Source: Diplocarpon mali
Taxonomy: Eukaryota; Ascomycota; Leotiomycetes; Helotiales; Drepanopezizaceae
DNA: 39,716 nt
Direction: 5' to 3'
Assembly: GCA_024741835.1 (NCBI GenBank)
Contig: JAENRP010000121.1
Coordinates: forward strand, 1 to 39,716
Position numbers and translations under genes: made by a program. Under the pieces are notes generated by a model. The model saw only the letters and a list, made by a program, of their open reading frames with translations, had not been told where the DNA came from and made no database searches. Shown one piece after another: positions 1 to 10,729 of this stretch (position 1 is the first letter of the stretch; every line of letters begins with the position of its first letter).

Positions 1-322
1 TAAACCTTGCAAAGGATCTTCTTAGAATCTGATATACAGACTAGAAACACGTACTATTTTATCATATACGAAGTGCGGAGGTACCGTCGCTATATTGAAT
101 GTTAGAAGCTATTCTTAAGTTATCAAATCTGTAAAGAGTAATGAAGGGATTATGAAATATTAAAGGATTGAAGGCTATATAATATCAACTATAATATTAC
201 TAAGCCAAACAAAACTCTCATATATAATCCCTAGATTTCCATCGGGGTTGAAACTATTCTCATTATTGAGAATCAACTTATGATCTTACCAGCTCTGTTA
301 AACACTAAGCATCTGTACCAAA
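1..322. other. AT-rich left flank and promoter of the secreted-protein gene
   Basis: I see no gene here. The DNA is visibly AT-rich, unlike the GC-rich right end of the window. It ends directly at the start codon of the small secreted protein and includes a plausible TATA box at 221-227. Confidence 0.5.
221..227 (+). promoter_or_regulatory. Candidate TATA box (TATATAA) of the secreted-protein gene
   Basis: TATATAA lies about 100 bp before the ATG at 323, which leaves room for a start site near 250 and a short leader. The surrounding DNA is AT-rich, so a chance match is possible. Confidence 0.35.
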
Positions 323-703
323 ATGCAGTCAATTATCGCCCTCTCAATCGCCCTCTCAATCGCCCTCTTCGCTACTATTACCTCTGCAGACGTTCTTATC
401 GGATTCCAAAATTTTGAGACAGGTGTCTCTGTCACAGCTAATTTTCCTCTTAAGAAAAGAAGGAGTATTATAGATGCTTTCTTTCATACCAATTTGAATA
501 AGAACGGCAGATTCAAGGCGCACATCTTCGGTTTCCAAGGAGATTCCACTGAATTGGAATGCAACCTAACTATCACTGAGTCCGGAACCATCTATGTTAT
601 CAACTCCTCTCAGCAAGCCACCATCCTTAATCAATTGCAAGGTCCACTCGATGTTTCTAGTGGCATAATTAAATGCGACTCATCGGAATCATATTGGAAG
701 TGA
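323..703 (+). CDS. Small secreted protein, candidate effector (126 aa)
   Basis: This is a single-exon ORF with ATG in a good fungal context (ACCAAAATGC). Residues 1-22 form a typical signal peptide: MQS, a hydrophobic core, then a likely cut after TSA just before DVLIGF. The core contains a repeated ALSI block, encoded by a 12-bp tandem repeat. The predicted mature protein is about 104 aa with only two cysteines (ELEC and IIKC), possibly one disulfide, and two N-glycosylation sequons (NLT, NSS). It has no transmembrane segment or GPI signal and ends in SYWK. The position in AT-rich DNA with no close neighbour fits an accessory secreted protein. The IGF just after the signal peptide recalls the IGY-motif secreted families that I remember from Marssonina/Drepanopeziza; I could not verify this. 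The function is unknown. Confidence 0.72.
   Translation: MQSIIALSIALSIALFATITSADVLIGFQNFETGVSVTANFPLKKRRSIIDAFFHTNLNKNGRFKAHIFGFQGDSTELECNLTITESGTIYVINSSQQATILNQLQGPLDVSSGIIKCDSSESYWK
335..370 (+). repeat. 12-bp tandem repeat inside the signal-peptide codons
   Basis: The unit ATCGCCCTCTCA occurs at 335-346 and 347-358, followed by a partial third copy (ATCGCCCTC) from 359. Because the unit is 12 bp, copy-number change keeps the frame and only lengthens or shortens the hydrophobic core by four residues (IALS). Confidence 0.9.
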
Positions 704-2955
704 TGGACAACTCAGAAACTGAGGCATAAATGCGCAGCGTTTGTACTTGGATCCTTGCGCTTAAAATTCGGAATGCCTCTGGTTTTGTTCGTACGCATCT
801 CACTTCAATTACACATCGCCTCCTTGTCCTAAGGATTATGCTATAGAGACATTTCATATGGGAACAGGGTATGATTTAATGGTATCCCGGAGGAGGTCCA
901 TAGCCGAGGTAATCGGCGGGATACTCTATTCGGCGAGTTCTGCAGGCGTATAGGGGCAGAGAAGGGGAGGTAATTCGGATGTACGTAGCGGTGATACCGG
1001 GTTTCTGTAGATGGGCAGACTTTACAATACAACCATACTTGACTGTTTTGCATACGCTCCATTTCACTGTGAAATATCTATACTGAGACTGCGCCTACAG
1101 GTCTCGGATATACAGGGCTAGCTGCATTAGCTAAGAAACGTGGAGGATTACAAGTACCAATAGAGCTTTTTTAAATTTTCCCTTCTAAATAATCAGGGGT
1201 TGTCAGTTGTGAGTAGGAATCGGGGTTCGCATTTAGCAACCATTTCGTAGTAGGCCTAAATAATATTAGATTTAGGTCCATGCACAACTAGATGCTTTGT
1301 AATACGATTATCAGAACAGCGATCTACTATTGCGCCTGCCACGCGTCAGCTGTAATTCTAATCGATGGATGTGCAAAGAAAATGTGGAGAAAAGCAGCGT
1401 TTAACTAACTACTCTTCTTGAGTGGAATAAAGCAAAGACCTGGGAGTACTTAAATAGATTGACTCTTTTGCGCGATACAGTCCAACCGGCGCATGCCACA
1501 AGGAAAAAACAAACCAAACATTGTTTCCGGAAGCCAATTTCTCTTGCTGGTGAGATTTGTCATTTGGCCCCCAGAGTGGAATCGATTTGGCGCGTGACGA
1601 ATCATTACGAGTGCTGCGGATCAAAACCCTACTCAAATGTAGGGATTTCCGACTATTTAGGAACGCGAGCTTACATTTGGCTTTCATAATAAGATTTACA
1701 GGCTTCTAAATACGCGCCGAACAGAGTAGTACTATTTCAGATCGATGTGGCAAATCAAAACACTAACATTTTCAATAGTTTCGACCGGTCAGAAGCTAAT
1801 CCACAGAGCTCGAAATGCATTTTTATTCGGAGTAGTAAGATCTGAGTGACTCCGGCTTTGGGGTCTTGGTCTGCTGGGAGGAGGGACGGCCTGGATGCTG
1901 ATGCAGAGTTCTCGGGGGATGTGCAGATTAAAATAAATCAAATATTGGGTAGAAAGGATACGAAGGTTGGAATTGCAAATCACGTTTGCGTGTACGGCAG
2001 GTTAGCTACATGGACTCTTTCCGGGGCCTTCTCATCCGCATGCGAAGCACTTCGGTTCCAAGTACATACCTCTCTAGGTACGTAGCACATGCGAGGGTTT
2101 TACTGGCTTGTTGACTCGTTACTCGGTTACTTAGCAGACGAGGCTTGAGGGAAGCCGCAGGAAACAATCACAGAGAGAATCTCAGCGACCTGTTTGCATT
2201 GCAAAGTGGAGGAAATATATGTATATATATCTATCTATATACACACACACATACATATCCATATATAAATATTCATAGCAGATCAGGCCATATGCGCGAC
2301 TTTCCGCATACCTGCGGCACCCAATACTCGGTGGAGCATCTAGATGTTGTTGCCTTCCGCCGCAGATACAACCGTTGAAGCGAAGACTCGGCTGGCAGCA
2401 ATTCTTTCTGCTAAAGGAAGATATCTCAGCTCGTCTTCTTATTTCCTCGTTCGCAACGATTATGAAGTATGATGCCGCATGAAGCACCATGTGGGCAGCA
2501 AGGAGGCAGGCCGGACACCCCCATTTCTCCCATCGCTAAGACCACGACGCCCAGACGCTAGACCGCGTTGAGACGGACAGCCCGGCTGTTATCTTTGCAT
2601 GGGCTTCGTACTCTGCATATCTCCTATCCTTACCCTACCTACAGTACGTACCTGGTTACCACACCACCATTCCCCCAACACTTCATATCACCACACCTCC
2701 CACATCACACTCGTTCCGCGAATCCCGCTCCCTCGGCGATACGCGATACGACAAACGCGGATTCCGCTCGAGTCGCTCTTGATTTCTCTCTTGTCTTCCA
2801 ACCGTCTCGGAAGCCCACGTTCGTTTCACTGCATCCTGCGATAAATGCCCTCGCTATTACCCACTTGATGCCGTGCTCGAATCGCCTCAATTGAAAGCCT
2901 CCCTTCACTGCAACACCTCGATAACTCGTTCAATCACTCTTTTCTCTCCATCCTC
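704..2955. other. Intergenic region without a convincing gene
   Basis: Several short ORFs occur on both strands, but none shows a recognisable motif, a consistent start or a splice pattern. The region holds an AT/AC microsatellite at 2216-2272. The last 300 bp are C/T-rich and fit the promoter and leader of the apyrase gene. Confidence 0.5.
2216..2272. repeat. AT/AC-rich microsatellite
   Basis: The run mixes TA, CTAT and CA dinucleotide/tetranucleotide repeats (for example TATATATCTATCTATA then ACACACACACA). It is a simple low-complexity tract. Confidence 0.8.
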
Positions 2956-5119
2956 ATGGGCAAATGTACGTCGCCATGCTGCTCTCTCGTTTCTGATTGC
3001 TGATCTTTGTATAGGGCGATGGGGTGTGATCCTGGACGCGGGTTCGTCAGGAACTCGAGTTTACGTCTACAGATGGCTCAATGCTGCCCGAGCCAAACAC
3101 GATGCCAAACCCAAGGATCTGCTTAGCCTGCCGAAATTGCAGATGAAGTCAGAGAAGAAAATCCAGCCCGGAGTGTCGACATTTGGTGACAGGCCTGATG
3201 ACGTCGGCCCGGAACACTTGAAGGAGTTACTCGACCATGCTTTGAATATCATTCCTGAGCATCAAGTAAAGGACACACCTATATTCCTGATGGCGACTGC
3301 GGGAGTCAGGCTGTTACAACCAATGCAGCAGAAGGGACTGTTGGGCGCGATATGTGCCTACGCCCGTACCTACACGGATTTCTCGTTACCGGATTGCGAT
3401 TTACACATCCAAGTAATACCGGGAGAAACAGAGGGATTGTATGGGTGGATCGCTGCGAATTATCTACTAGGAGGTTTCGACGCGCCTGAGCAGCACATGC
3501 ACGGAGAAGGCCACCACACGTATGGGTTCCTAGACATGGGAGGTGCATCGGCTCAGATTGCCTTTGCGCCCAATGCAACCGAAACAGAGAAGCACGCAAA
3601 CGACCTAAAGCTACTACGAATGCGGTCCTTAAATGGAGAATCTACAGAGTACAAGGTCTTTACAACTACTTGGTTGGGCTTTGGAGTGAACCAGGCAAGA
3701 GAACGATACGTGGAAGCGCTAATGGATTCGACTTATATCAAGTCGGCCCACGAACTACCGGATCCATGTCTACCTTCGGGACTAAAGACCACAGTAAAAG
3801 GCGTGATCACTGATGGATCCTCAACCAAGGAACCTGTCTTGGTGGGAACAGGTCGATTCGACGAATGCCTAAGACAGACATATCCTCTTCTTGACAAAGA
3901 TGCCCCCTGTGCGGATCTACCATGCTTGCTTCATGGGCAGCATGTACCAGCGATTGACTTCGGCGTGAACCACTTTGTTGGGGTCTCAGAATATTGGCAC
4001 ACCACTCATGAAGTCTTTGAAATGGCCCGCAAAGATAAAGCGTACGACTTTACAAAATATCAGGCTATGGTCAAGGATTTCTGCAGCGAGGAGTGGCACG
4101 ATATCGAAGAAGGTGTTTCTCATAAGAAGTGGGGAAAGAAAGTCGACGAGAAGACTGCACAACAAGTGTGCTTCAAAGCATCGTGGTTGATCAACGTACT
4201 CCACGACGGTATTGGGATACCAAGACTGGGTGTCGAAAAGGGGATATCGGCCGGGTTCAATGCCTCCAAGGAAATAGCACATTCTAAGGGAAAGGACAAG
4301 GGGTTTTTGGATCCGTTCCAAGCCGTGGACAAGATTGATGGGGTGGAAGTCAGCTGGACTCTTGGAAAGATGGTTCTATATGCTGCAGGGCAAATAAAGC
4401 CCTCTGACCCTGGCGCCGGTCCGGTTGGATTTGGCAGCAATCTGATCAATGGTGACTTCCAAGCAGCCGGCTCGAACTCTAATCCAGTGCCGATGGACGA
4501 GGAAGACAGCTGGTCCGAGAGAGTAGAAGATCTTACCGAGACAGCGCGCTCTCGAACATTACCCAGCTTCCTAGCTTTAATGCTAATCCTCATCATAATC
4601 GGCTACTTCTTTCGCAAACGAGACAGGCGCCTGCGCTTCTACCGCAATTTCAACAGCCTACGACACAACCGCCGCCCAGGCAGCCCCCGCAAAGGCGGGC
4701 GCGGTTTCTTCAGCTCCAGCAAGTTGTTCGGACGTAGCTCCAGTAACTACGACCGCGTACTGGAAGACGGCGAGCCGGCCAACGATTTTGAGCTCGGCGA
4801 AGTGGAGTCCTCGGATGATAACGAGAACTCCGACAGCAGCGGCGGCTCGCGCATCGGTCGCACGTCTGGCTTAGCGACGCCGAAGATGAAGGTGGTGAAG
4901 TTTGACGCGAATAACTACTTTGAGAACGCGCCGACGGAGGGCCCGGGCCTGGGACTAAGCAGTGTGAATGCGTTTGATAGGGCCGGGCTGGTGGTTCGGA
5001 CGGAGAGCCGGGCACTCTTGGGCCCGAATCTGCAGATGCTTGGAGCTGGGAGGAGAAGTAGAACAGGATCCCCCACCCGAATGAAAAGCCCGCTTATGAC
5101 GCCAGTGGAGGAGAATTAA
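2956..5119 (+). CDS. YND1: Golgi apyrase, GDA1/CD39 nucleoside phosphatase family
   Basis: The proposed exons are 2956-2965 and 3015-5119, giving 704 aa. The 49-bp intron (GTACGT...ATAG) splits codon 4 and restores the family start MGKWRWGVILDAGSSGTR. Apyrase regions are visible in order: DAGSSGTRVY (res 11-20), MATAGVRLL (about 96-104), GETEGLYGW (140-148), LDMGGASAQIAF (about 176-187) and SWTLGKMVLYAAG (about 450-462). A hydrophobic helix (about 519-538) is followed by a basic stop and a tail of about 165 residues, rich in Ser and acidic residues. A membrane helix near the C-terminus suits Ynd1 rather than Gda1, which has an N-terminal anchor. By family knowledge the enzyme hydrolyses nucleoside di- and triphosphates in the Golgi lumen, supporting glycosylation by removing NDP. 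The gene is convergent with the RING gene downstream. Confidence 0.92.
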
Positions 5120-5858
5120 TGGAATTTTTACGACAAAGTGAGAAGGGGAGAATGCAGATTTACCTTTTAGCGCGGCGCTACTTGGACATCGACTGGCGTT
5201 CTGGGCCAAGTTGGCTGGGTTTGCTGGGCTTCCTTGGCGGGTGTATATTCTTCGTCTATTCTCACTATCTGGGCCGGGTTTGAGGGAGAGATAAACGTCT
5301 TTCAGTCTGTTAATAGGTTTATGGGCTTTCCTTTCCTTTTCCCGGAGAAAAATATCGGATTGGGTGTCGAGTTGAGTGCTGAGATAGTGCTGTAGTTGAA
5401 TAATACAGCAGTAATAAATCTCACCGGTCATCTTGAGTTTCAAGGTTAGCGAGTTATGCGCTCCACAAACACCATCCACTGCCTCCGAACAAGACCCCAG
5501 TTGAAGCGTCCTCACGGTAATCTGTGTATAACACGATGGGCAATGGAAGGAAGCACGTGCGTATTCAATCGGATTGAATAAAGCTGGATTCTCAATGATC
5601 ATTTTCTCGTTGTATTTCTCGTTTTATTATTCATTATTCTAGCCAGCCTGCAGGAAATGCACATCAACTTAATGTATGATTGGATGGATACTCCAGGCGC
5701 CTGCCCTGAACGCCATATGCACACAGGCAAGCTAAAAGCAAAAAGTCAGAAATGAGTCGCTATTTTGGTCTCCGCATCCAATCGTTCTGAGCTCGAAGCA
5801 TAGCCTTCCATCCGTCAAGTCCTTATCTCATCCCGCGCCATCCCTACCCATTAACTAC
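5120..5858. other. Convergent 3' intergenic region
   Basis: This stretch lies between the stops of the apyrase (+) and the RING protein (-). A minus-strand ORF that overlaps the apyrase 3' end has no recognisable motif and is probably a shadow. I see nothing else here; it probably holds both 3' UTRs. Confidence 0.5.
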
Positions 5859-8837
5859 TCAAGGCACGAAGACCCTCGAGAAGCTCGATACATCCCTGCG
5901 ACAGCAAACACACTTGTCAAAATTGTTCATCGCGAGAGTGACTCTACAGTCATCACACAGACTAAGACACCTGCACGGCCAGACGATGATGCTACGCGGT
6001 GAGCTTTGGCAGACCACGCATTGTGGACCACCGTCACCCATGCCCGAGGCACCTTTCGCCCAGCTCGTCGGCTGTGCCGAGGATGTGGAGGTGAAGAAGG
6101 CGCGCCGGGAGAGAATGAGGTATTCAAGGATCTGCGCTTCCTCATCAAGCGAGAGCTTGCCATCAGGAGAAGCGGGCGAGAAGTTTGCGGGCCGGTGCAG
6201 GGTCGATGTGAGGACTTTGGCGCGCTCGCGCTGTAGGAGCGTGCGGAAGCGGGAGCGCGTTACGATCCTGGTACTTTGGAGGTGGACGGAGAGGGCCTGG
6301 GCTTCTGCACGCTGCTCGGGAGTTTTGGGTTGGAGTAGCTGGGCGAGGTCGGTTGCTGTGAGGGGCATGTCGGTGAACGGGCTAGAATTCCTGGCGAAGA
6401 ATGGGTATTCTTGGGTGGGTGTTCTGCTGCCGTCATCGTTGGGGCTTTCAGATCCCCAGTTGTTCTCATCGCTGGTTGTAGAGAACGAAAAGACGCTCGT
6501 AGTGTCATCGTCTATCTCGGCTTGGTCCGGATTGAAGTTTCCACTACCATCGTCGACACCCCACCAGCCGCCTTGAAGCCACCAACGGTAAGTGTTTAAA
6601 TCCAACTTCTTCTCTTCCGGTTCTTCCCAACGTCCCTGGGCCTCTTCGAGTATTCTGCTCCTTATTACTGCCTCGACATCGACATGATCATCCTTCGGAA
6701 GTGTCAACCCGCCGTCGATTTTCAAGAGCCAGAAGTTCAACGCGTCGGGGTTGTTCTCATCCTGTGCCGAGACAGCTTCTGAGTTTGCCTTGGGTGTTCT
6801 AACAAGCCACTGAAGCCATATTGGTCGCCGGTGAATTCCTGCTCGGGCCAGGAGCTTCAGAGCGAGAGATGCCCACAAGCCAAGGAGTAATCTGTTGATG
6901 CCTAGGAAAAACTCCATCGCCATGATCCATCTACCACTTCTTTCGGTAGCTCCGACTCCTTGTCCAACTCGCTCAGGTCCTTTACCTGCCGGTGATGCTT
7001 TTTTCGCAGTCATCTCTCTAGCATAGCCACTCGATGATTTGTGCAGCAGATCCATAGGTTGATCTCTGGCTGCAACCAGACCAACATTGTCGATTCTACC
7101 GTCTGCAAGGCTTGAGTCCGGATCGTTCAGTCTGAAGGTCGGGCCGAGCCATTGTGCTCCTACAGCTTCGATTTCTCGTAGTCTGTCCTCCTCGAGCCAG
7201 GTTCGTTCCTTAACATTGACACCCCGGCTCTCATTCAAATATACGGCTTCACTTGCCATAGTCATGATTGAAAAACCGGTTCTCAAAAGTGCAGTATAAA
7301 AGTCCATGTACTGAGTGATGCGAATGTTTGAAAGGGGCACATTGACTTGCATATTTCGGTGCGCAGCCACGACTCTTCCACAGAATTCAGACCACCAGTA
7401 CCGCGATGGCGGGGGCATATCATTGGGGGAAGTGGCATCTTCGATCGCTGGAGGAGCTAGTGCTGATAGTAAAAGAGCTGCGGCATATATAAGGCAACAT
7501 CCGACTATGCCGAACAACACCAAGACGTGGGGTACAAAACCAATGATGGAGACTGTAGGAAATCTCAACAAGCTTTGATTTTCAAAATCATCAGGAGAGA
7601 AGACAAATATGCTAGACCCAATGGCTGCCATAAAAGCCAGTCCCCAGAGAGCAGTGTTTGCTAGGCGGCAACGTCCTTGGAGATTGAAGATAGCAAGCAC
7701 ATGGCTCGTGAGGTGGTTCATGGCGGACAAGAAGCCTATCAAGAGCACTTCAGGTGTCGTGTTAACTTTTTTCATGATCATGCTGCGTGTGATAGCATGC
7801 TTTGTTGTTTCCGTAGCGGTAGAATTTGAACGGCTATCTTTGATAGTTCCAAATGGTCCGAGGCCAAGTTGATTTCCAATAGCTGCTTCTGCTTCCGCAA
7901 ACGCCAGAGAGTGTTCAAAAAGCGTCATTCCCGTCTCCCCGGATACTGGACGGCCTGCAACGGCGCATGAGAGCGTCTCGATGAATTGGCTGAAGCTGAA
8001 CGTCTTGAATAGAGGCCACAGTAGAGACAAAGACCCAGTCACGTCTGTCCTTGGCTTTTTCCCGTCAGGTGTTGCCTTTGCGATCTCTTCATCGAAATTT
8101 GGCTCTATCATCCCTATAGCGAGACACGATTTGTAGTCACTGGCTCCAAACAGCAGAGTCGAACTCATCTCGTGCAGAAACCCCCCATTCTGTGTGAACA
8201 TCAACTCTGAAGCCTTGCTGGCATTCCCCCAGCGTAACATAGAAAAATCCGGAGAGGTCTGGCACTGTATCGACTGCAAAATCGAGCGGCATTGGACCAG
8301 CAGCATCATAATCGGCAATAATCGGACGAGAGCCCGAACCTTCCAACCCAGCACCAGATTCCGCCTCGTCGAGCCATACACCCCTGTCCTATTCAGCACG
8401 ATCGCAACGACGATGCAGCCAAAAGCCCACTTGCTCGTAGCATAGCTGAACACGTTGCCCAAGCTCCTGACGCCCTCTATTGTGAACCGAGACGTCAGAC
8501 CGGACGGGCTCTCTGCATCGACTAGTATCCGAGTACCAGCTTGTATCGAGTGCCCAGCTCCCACAGCAGCAGCAGCAGCAGTGGTAGCCATCGCGTCTTC
8601 GATCTCGCCGTTGCCCGTCGCCGCAGGAATGGTCCTCTGTCCTAGCCTTACGCCAACGAAGATGTTCTCAACTGTTTCTGGAACCGCGAGAAATGAGCCC
8701 AACTTCATTACCATGCGTGGGCCGGCGAGAGCGAGATCTTTCGCAGAGGGGACGTATTGGGTTGCATTAAAGGTCCAGTTCCAACTACCAAAATCGAATT
8801 TGGGGGGGTGCTCGAAGGCGGCGAGAGGTACGGCCAT
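5859..8837 (-). CDS. Asi1/Asi3-like multi-membrane RING ubiquitin ligase
   Basis: This is a single exon of 992 aa. I chose the ATG at 8837 (MAVPLAAFEH) because of its Kozak context CTGACCATGGCC; the frame stays open upstream only to a GTG. Hydrophobic segments lie near residues 133-150, 165-183, 362-386, 395-413, 427-460 and 640-665. A low-complexity acidic/Ser region follows. The C-terminus (940-992) is a RING variant with eight spaced cysteines, CVVC...WPCRC...CDDC...CVCC, ending in RVFVP. That arrangement, with the WPC motif and the RING at the extreme C-terminus, matches yeast Asi1 and Asi3. These form the inner nuclear membrane ligase that degrades mislocalised or orphan membrane proteins and repressed-state Stp1/Stp2. 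Identity as Asi1 versus Asi3 cannot be set. An Ala run near residues 86-91 comes from a CAG/GCT trinucleotide repeat. Confidence 0.82.
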   Translation of the reverse strand: MAVPLAAFEHPPKFDFGSWNWTFNATQYVPSAKDLALAGPRMVMKLGSFLAVPETVENIFVGVRLGQRTIPAATGNGEIEDAMATTAAAAAVGAGHSIQAGTRILVDAESPSGLTSRFTIEGVRSLGNVFSYATSKWAFGCIVVAIVLNRTGVYGSTRRNLVLGWKVRALVRLLPIMMLLVQCRSILQSIQCQTSPDFSMLRWGNASKASELMFTQNGGFLHEMSSTLLFGASDYKSCLAIGMIEPNFDEEIAKATPDGKKPRTDVTGSLSLLWPLFKTFSFSQFIETLSCAVAGRPVSGETGMTLFEHSLAFAEAEAAIGNQLGLGPFGTIKDSRSNSTATETTKHAITRSMIMKKVNTTPEVLLIGFLSAMNHLTSHVLAIFNLQGRCRLANTALWGLAFMAAIGSSIFVFSPDDFENQSLLRFPTVSIIGFVPHVLVLFGIVGCCLIYAAALLLSALAPPAIEDATSPNDMPPPSRYWWSEFCGRVVAAHRNMQVNVPLSNIRITQYMDFYTALLRTGFSIMTMASEAVYLNESRGVNVKERTWLEEDRLREIEAVGAQWLGPTFRLNDPDSSLADGRIDNVGLVAARDQPMDLLHKSSSGYAREMTAKKASPAGKGPERVGQGVGATERSGRWIMAMEFFLGINRLLLGLWASLALKLLARAGIHRRPIWLQWLVRTPKANSEAVSAQDENNPDALNFWLLKIDGGLTLPKDDHVDVEAVIRSRILEEAQGRWEEPEEKKLDLNTYRWWLQGGWWGVDDGSGNFNPDQAEIDDDTTSVFSFSTTSDENNWGSESPNDDGSRTPTQEYPFFARNSSPFTDMPLTATDLAQLLQPKTPEQRAEAQALSVHLQSTRIVTRSRFRTLLQRERAKVLTSTLHRPANFSPASPDGKLSLDEEAQILEYLILSRRAFFTSTSSAQPTSWAKGASGMGDGGPQCVVCQSSPRSIIVWPCRCLSLCDDCRVTLAMNNFDKCVCCRRDVSSFSRVFVP

Positions 8838-9349
8838 GGTCAGAGATGCGGGGGGTGTTGACGAGACAGTCAGACGCCTGGGCGTGTAAGGCGCAATGCG
8901 TGGCAATCTGAAGATTCCCCGAGTCACCGGTGGATGGAAAGCATGGCAACGGAATGAATGGTTCGAGGCCTGTCAACTCATGTACAATTGCGTTGCCACT
9001 GACCCTTTCGTTGGCGCATTGCAGTTGGAGGAAGTTAGGTGTAGTGCGGCGAAAACAAGATTCCTCCCGTCGTTCGGTCCGTGAGCTCCGAACAGCACAT
9101 GTCACCATCTGTCCGTTTGCCATACGAAGCTTACAACACGTTCCGGAAGAATACCTTTGGGCATATTGCTGACTCATGAACGTGTACATAGGTATTATCA
9201 CGTAGAGTTTACTTGGTCTTGATCACTATCTAGGACAAGTGAGCAGCAACATCGATGCTCTCATAGAAGCGCAAGACACATTCATTGAGCACGATTGTGT
9301 CGTGACAAAGATTCCGGGTATCTCAACACCACTAAAGACGGTGTACTTC
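8838..9349. other. Spacer between the RING gene and SEN34
   Basis: Both flanking genes are on the minus strand, so this holds the SEN34 3' UTR and the RING-gene promoter. Short ORFs here have no recognisable features. Confidence 0.5.
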
Positions 9350-10303
9350 CTACATACCCGCCCACTCGATACAAAAAGTCCTCACATTCTCACCTCGTTT
9401 CCCTTCCTCCATCTCCGGATCCACGCCACCAACTAAGAACCCCTTCTTCACAGCAGTACCCAGTCGTCCGCCGCCAATGATGTCGAACATCGGTATGTCC
9501 TGGTTAAAAACATAGCTCGTTGCGAGGAAGTGGCTATGAAACCGTAAGGGGTCACCAGGGTAGACATTGTAGTTGCAGCCAAATCGCAGACCAGGCATCA
9601 GGTAGTAATCGCGAGCGTGTAGGTGTGCAAACAGCGCGTAAGCAACAGGCACAGGCGGTACGGGCGACTGGAAAGGGCTCCGGGGCAGTGATGATGGAGA
9701 GTAGCTTGCAGTTGGAGTGACAGCAAGCGGGCCTGTCAATCGAGTGGCTCTGGCCTTCTTTCTGCATGTAGGGGAGTCTTCCTCGAATAGTGACTTATCA
9801 GAAGAGTCCTCTGCATTGCTCGAGGTATCATTGAAAGGGACATCGGGATTGCTAGTATTGGGGAGTTTACTGGTGCTAGTATCTGCACTCTCTTGAGCTC
9901 TTCTCGCTGCATATTTTGCCAAGCCGTGCTCTGTTTTCTTGCGCGACTCGATGAGTGCAGCTTTGCGAGACTTGAGTCCTGAAATCCTCAACGATTCAAG
10001 GTATGCTTGCTTTTCTGCACCTTGCAGTGTATTAAATAATCGGTCCCTATGCCATTGTTTGTCATCAACGATATATGCGACCTCTTTCTCGACCAGAATC
10101 CTGGCCTCCTCGGGCATCAGTTCCATTGGAAGGCCAAAGAAGAGATTCTGCTGCGGACTTTGTGGCAGAGTACCAATGAGAGACCCGCATATGTGGTGAG
10201 TCCTACGAAGGTAAGTCACAGCATTGACGTCGAATAGCAAGTAGCGGCCTGCAATAAAGGAGATTGGAATGGGCTCCGACACTGAGTCCAACGGCGCCGC
10301 CAT
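9350..10303 (-). CDS. SEN34: tRNA-splicing endonuclease subunit Sen34
   Basis: This is a single exon of 317 aa starting at MAAPLDSVSEP; the only upstream in-frame start is a GTG. The N-terminal domain (about res 10-90) carries the family signatures AGRYLLFD, GSLIGTLPQ, GLPMELMPEEA and AYIVDD. A charged, Ser-rich linker follows. The C-terminal nuclease fold (about 220-317) has LRFGCNYNVYPGDPLRFHSHF-type sequence and GGRLGTAVKKGF. The expected Tyr-His-Lys triad is present at about Y248, H256 and K287. By family knowledge, Sen34 cuts the 3' splice site of intron-containing pre-tRNAs within the Sen2-Sen15-Sen34-Sen54 complex. It is divergent from MTR3, with 426 bp between the start codons. Confidence 0.93.
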   Translation of the reverse strand: MAAPLDSVSEPIPISFIAGRYLLFDVNAVTYLRRTHHICGSLIGTLPQSPQQNLFFGLPMELMPEEARILVEKEVAYIVDDKQWHRDRLFNTLQGAEKQAYLESLRISGLKSRKAALIESRKKTEHGLAKYAARRAQESADTSTSKLPNTSNPDVPFNDTSSNAEDSSDKSLFEEDSPTCRKKARATRLTGPLAVTPTASYSPSSLPRSPFQSPVPPVPVAYALFAHLHARDYYLMPGLRFGCNYNVYPGDPLRFHSHFLATSYVFNQDIPMFDIIGGGRLGTAVKKGFLVGGVDPEMEEGKRGENVRTFCIEWAGM

Positions 10304-10729
10304 TGAAACCACTCCTGTAGACCAACAAAAATCACGATGTTCTGCGTAGAGTCAGTGCTGATTCTGCTAGAAAGCAAGGGTCGTGGGAGCAGAGATGTGC
10401 TGTGAATCATAAATTAAAACATTTGAAGACATCATGTCCAGTTTTACTGGTGTCAGGGGATTGACAGATCGGGTTTGTAATCATATTGAAGCAAGATTGT
10501 AAAAGCAGAGAGAAAATGAACATACCTTATATGTGCATAGTGATTGTTGTGTGTCGTAGGGAGAAAATTCAAAAGATGGCAGGCAGATTTAACTATCTTA
10601 GCGTGTTGCATAACTACGCTTGTCCGTGCTAGTACTAGCTGTATTGTGAACTTTTTGAGCTTCAGCCTCTACCTGACGTCAGTCAAGGAAGAACACAAAC
10701 CGTTGGGCTACTCTCGAATTCTAAGCAAA
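10304..10729. promoter_or_regulatory. Shared divergent promoter region, SEN34 / MTR3
   Basis: The 426 bp between the two start codons must hold both promoters and both 5' leaders. An upstream ORF-like stretch runs into the MTR3 start in the same frame, but it lacks a good ATG. I see no clear TATA box. Confidence 0.5.

Noticed and set aside
2873..2955. Longer N-terminus of the apyrase by reading through upstream DNA
   Set aside because: It starts at a non-ATG codon and reads through an intron. The 49-bp intron with a short first exon gives the expected MGKWRWG start.
4955..5602. A 215-codon minus-strand ORF overlapping the apyrase 3' end
   Set aside because: It has no recognisable domain and overlaps the coding end of a well-supported gene, so it is probably chance.
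8838..8927. Thirty extra residues at the N-terminus of the RING protein
   Set aside because: The extension begins at GTG; the ATG at 8837 has a strong context.
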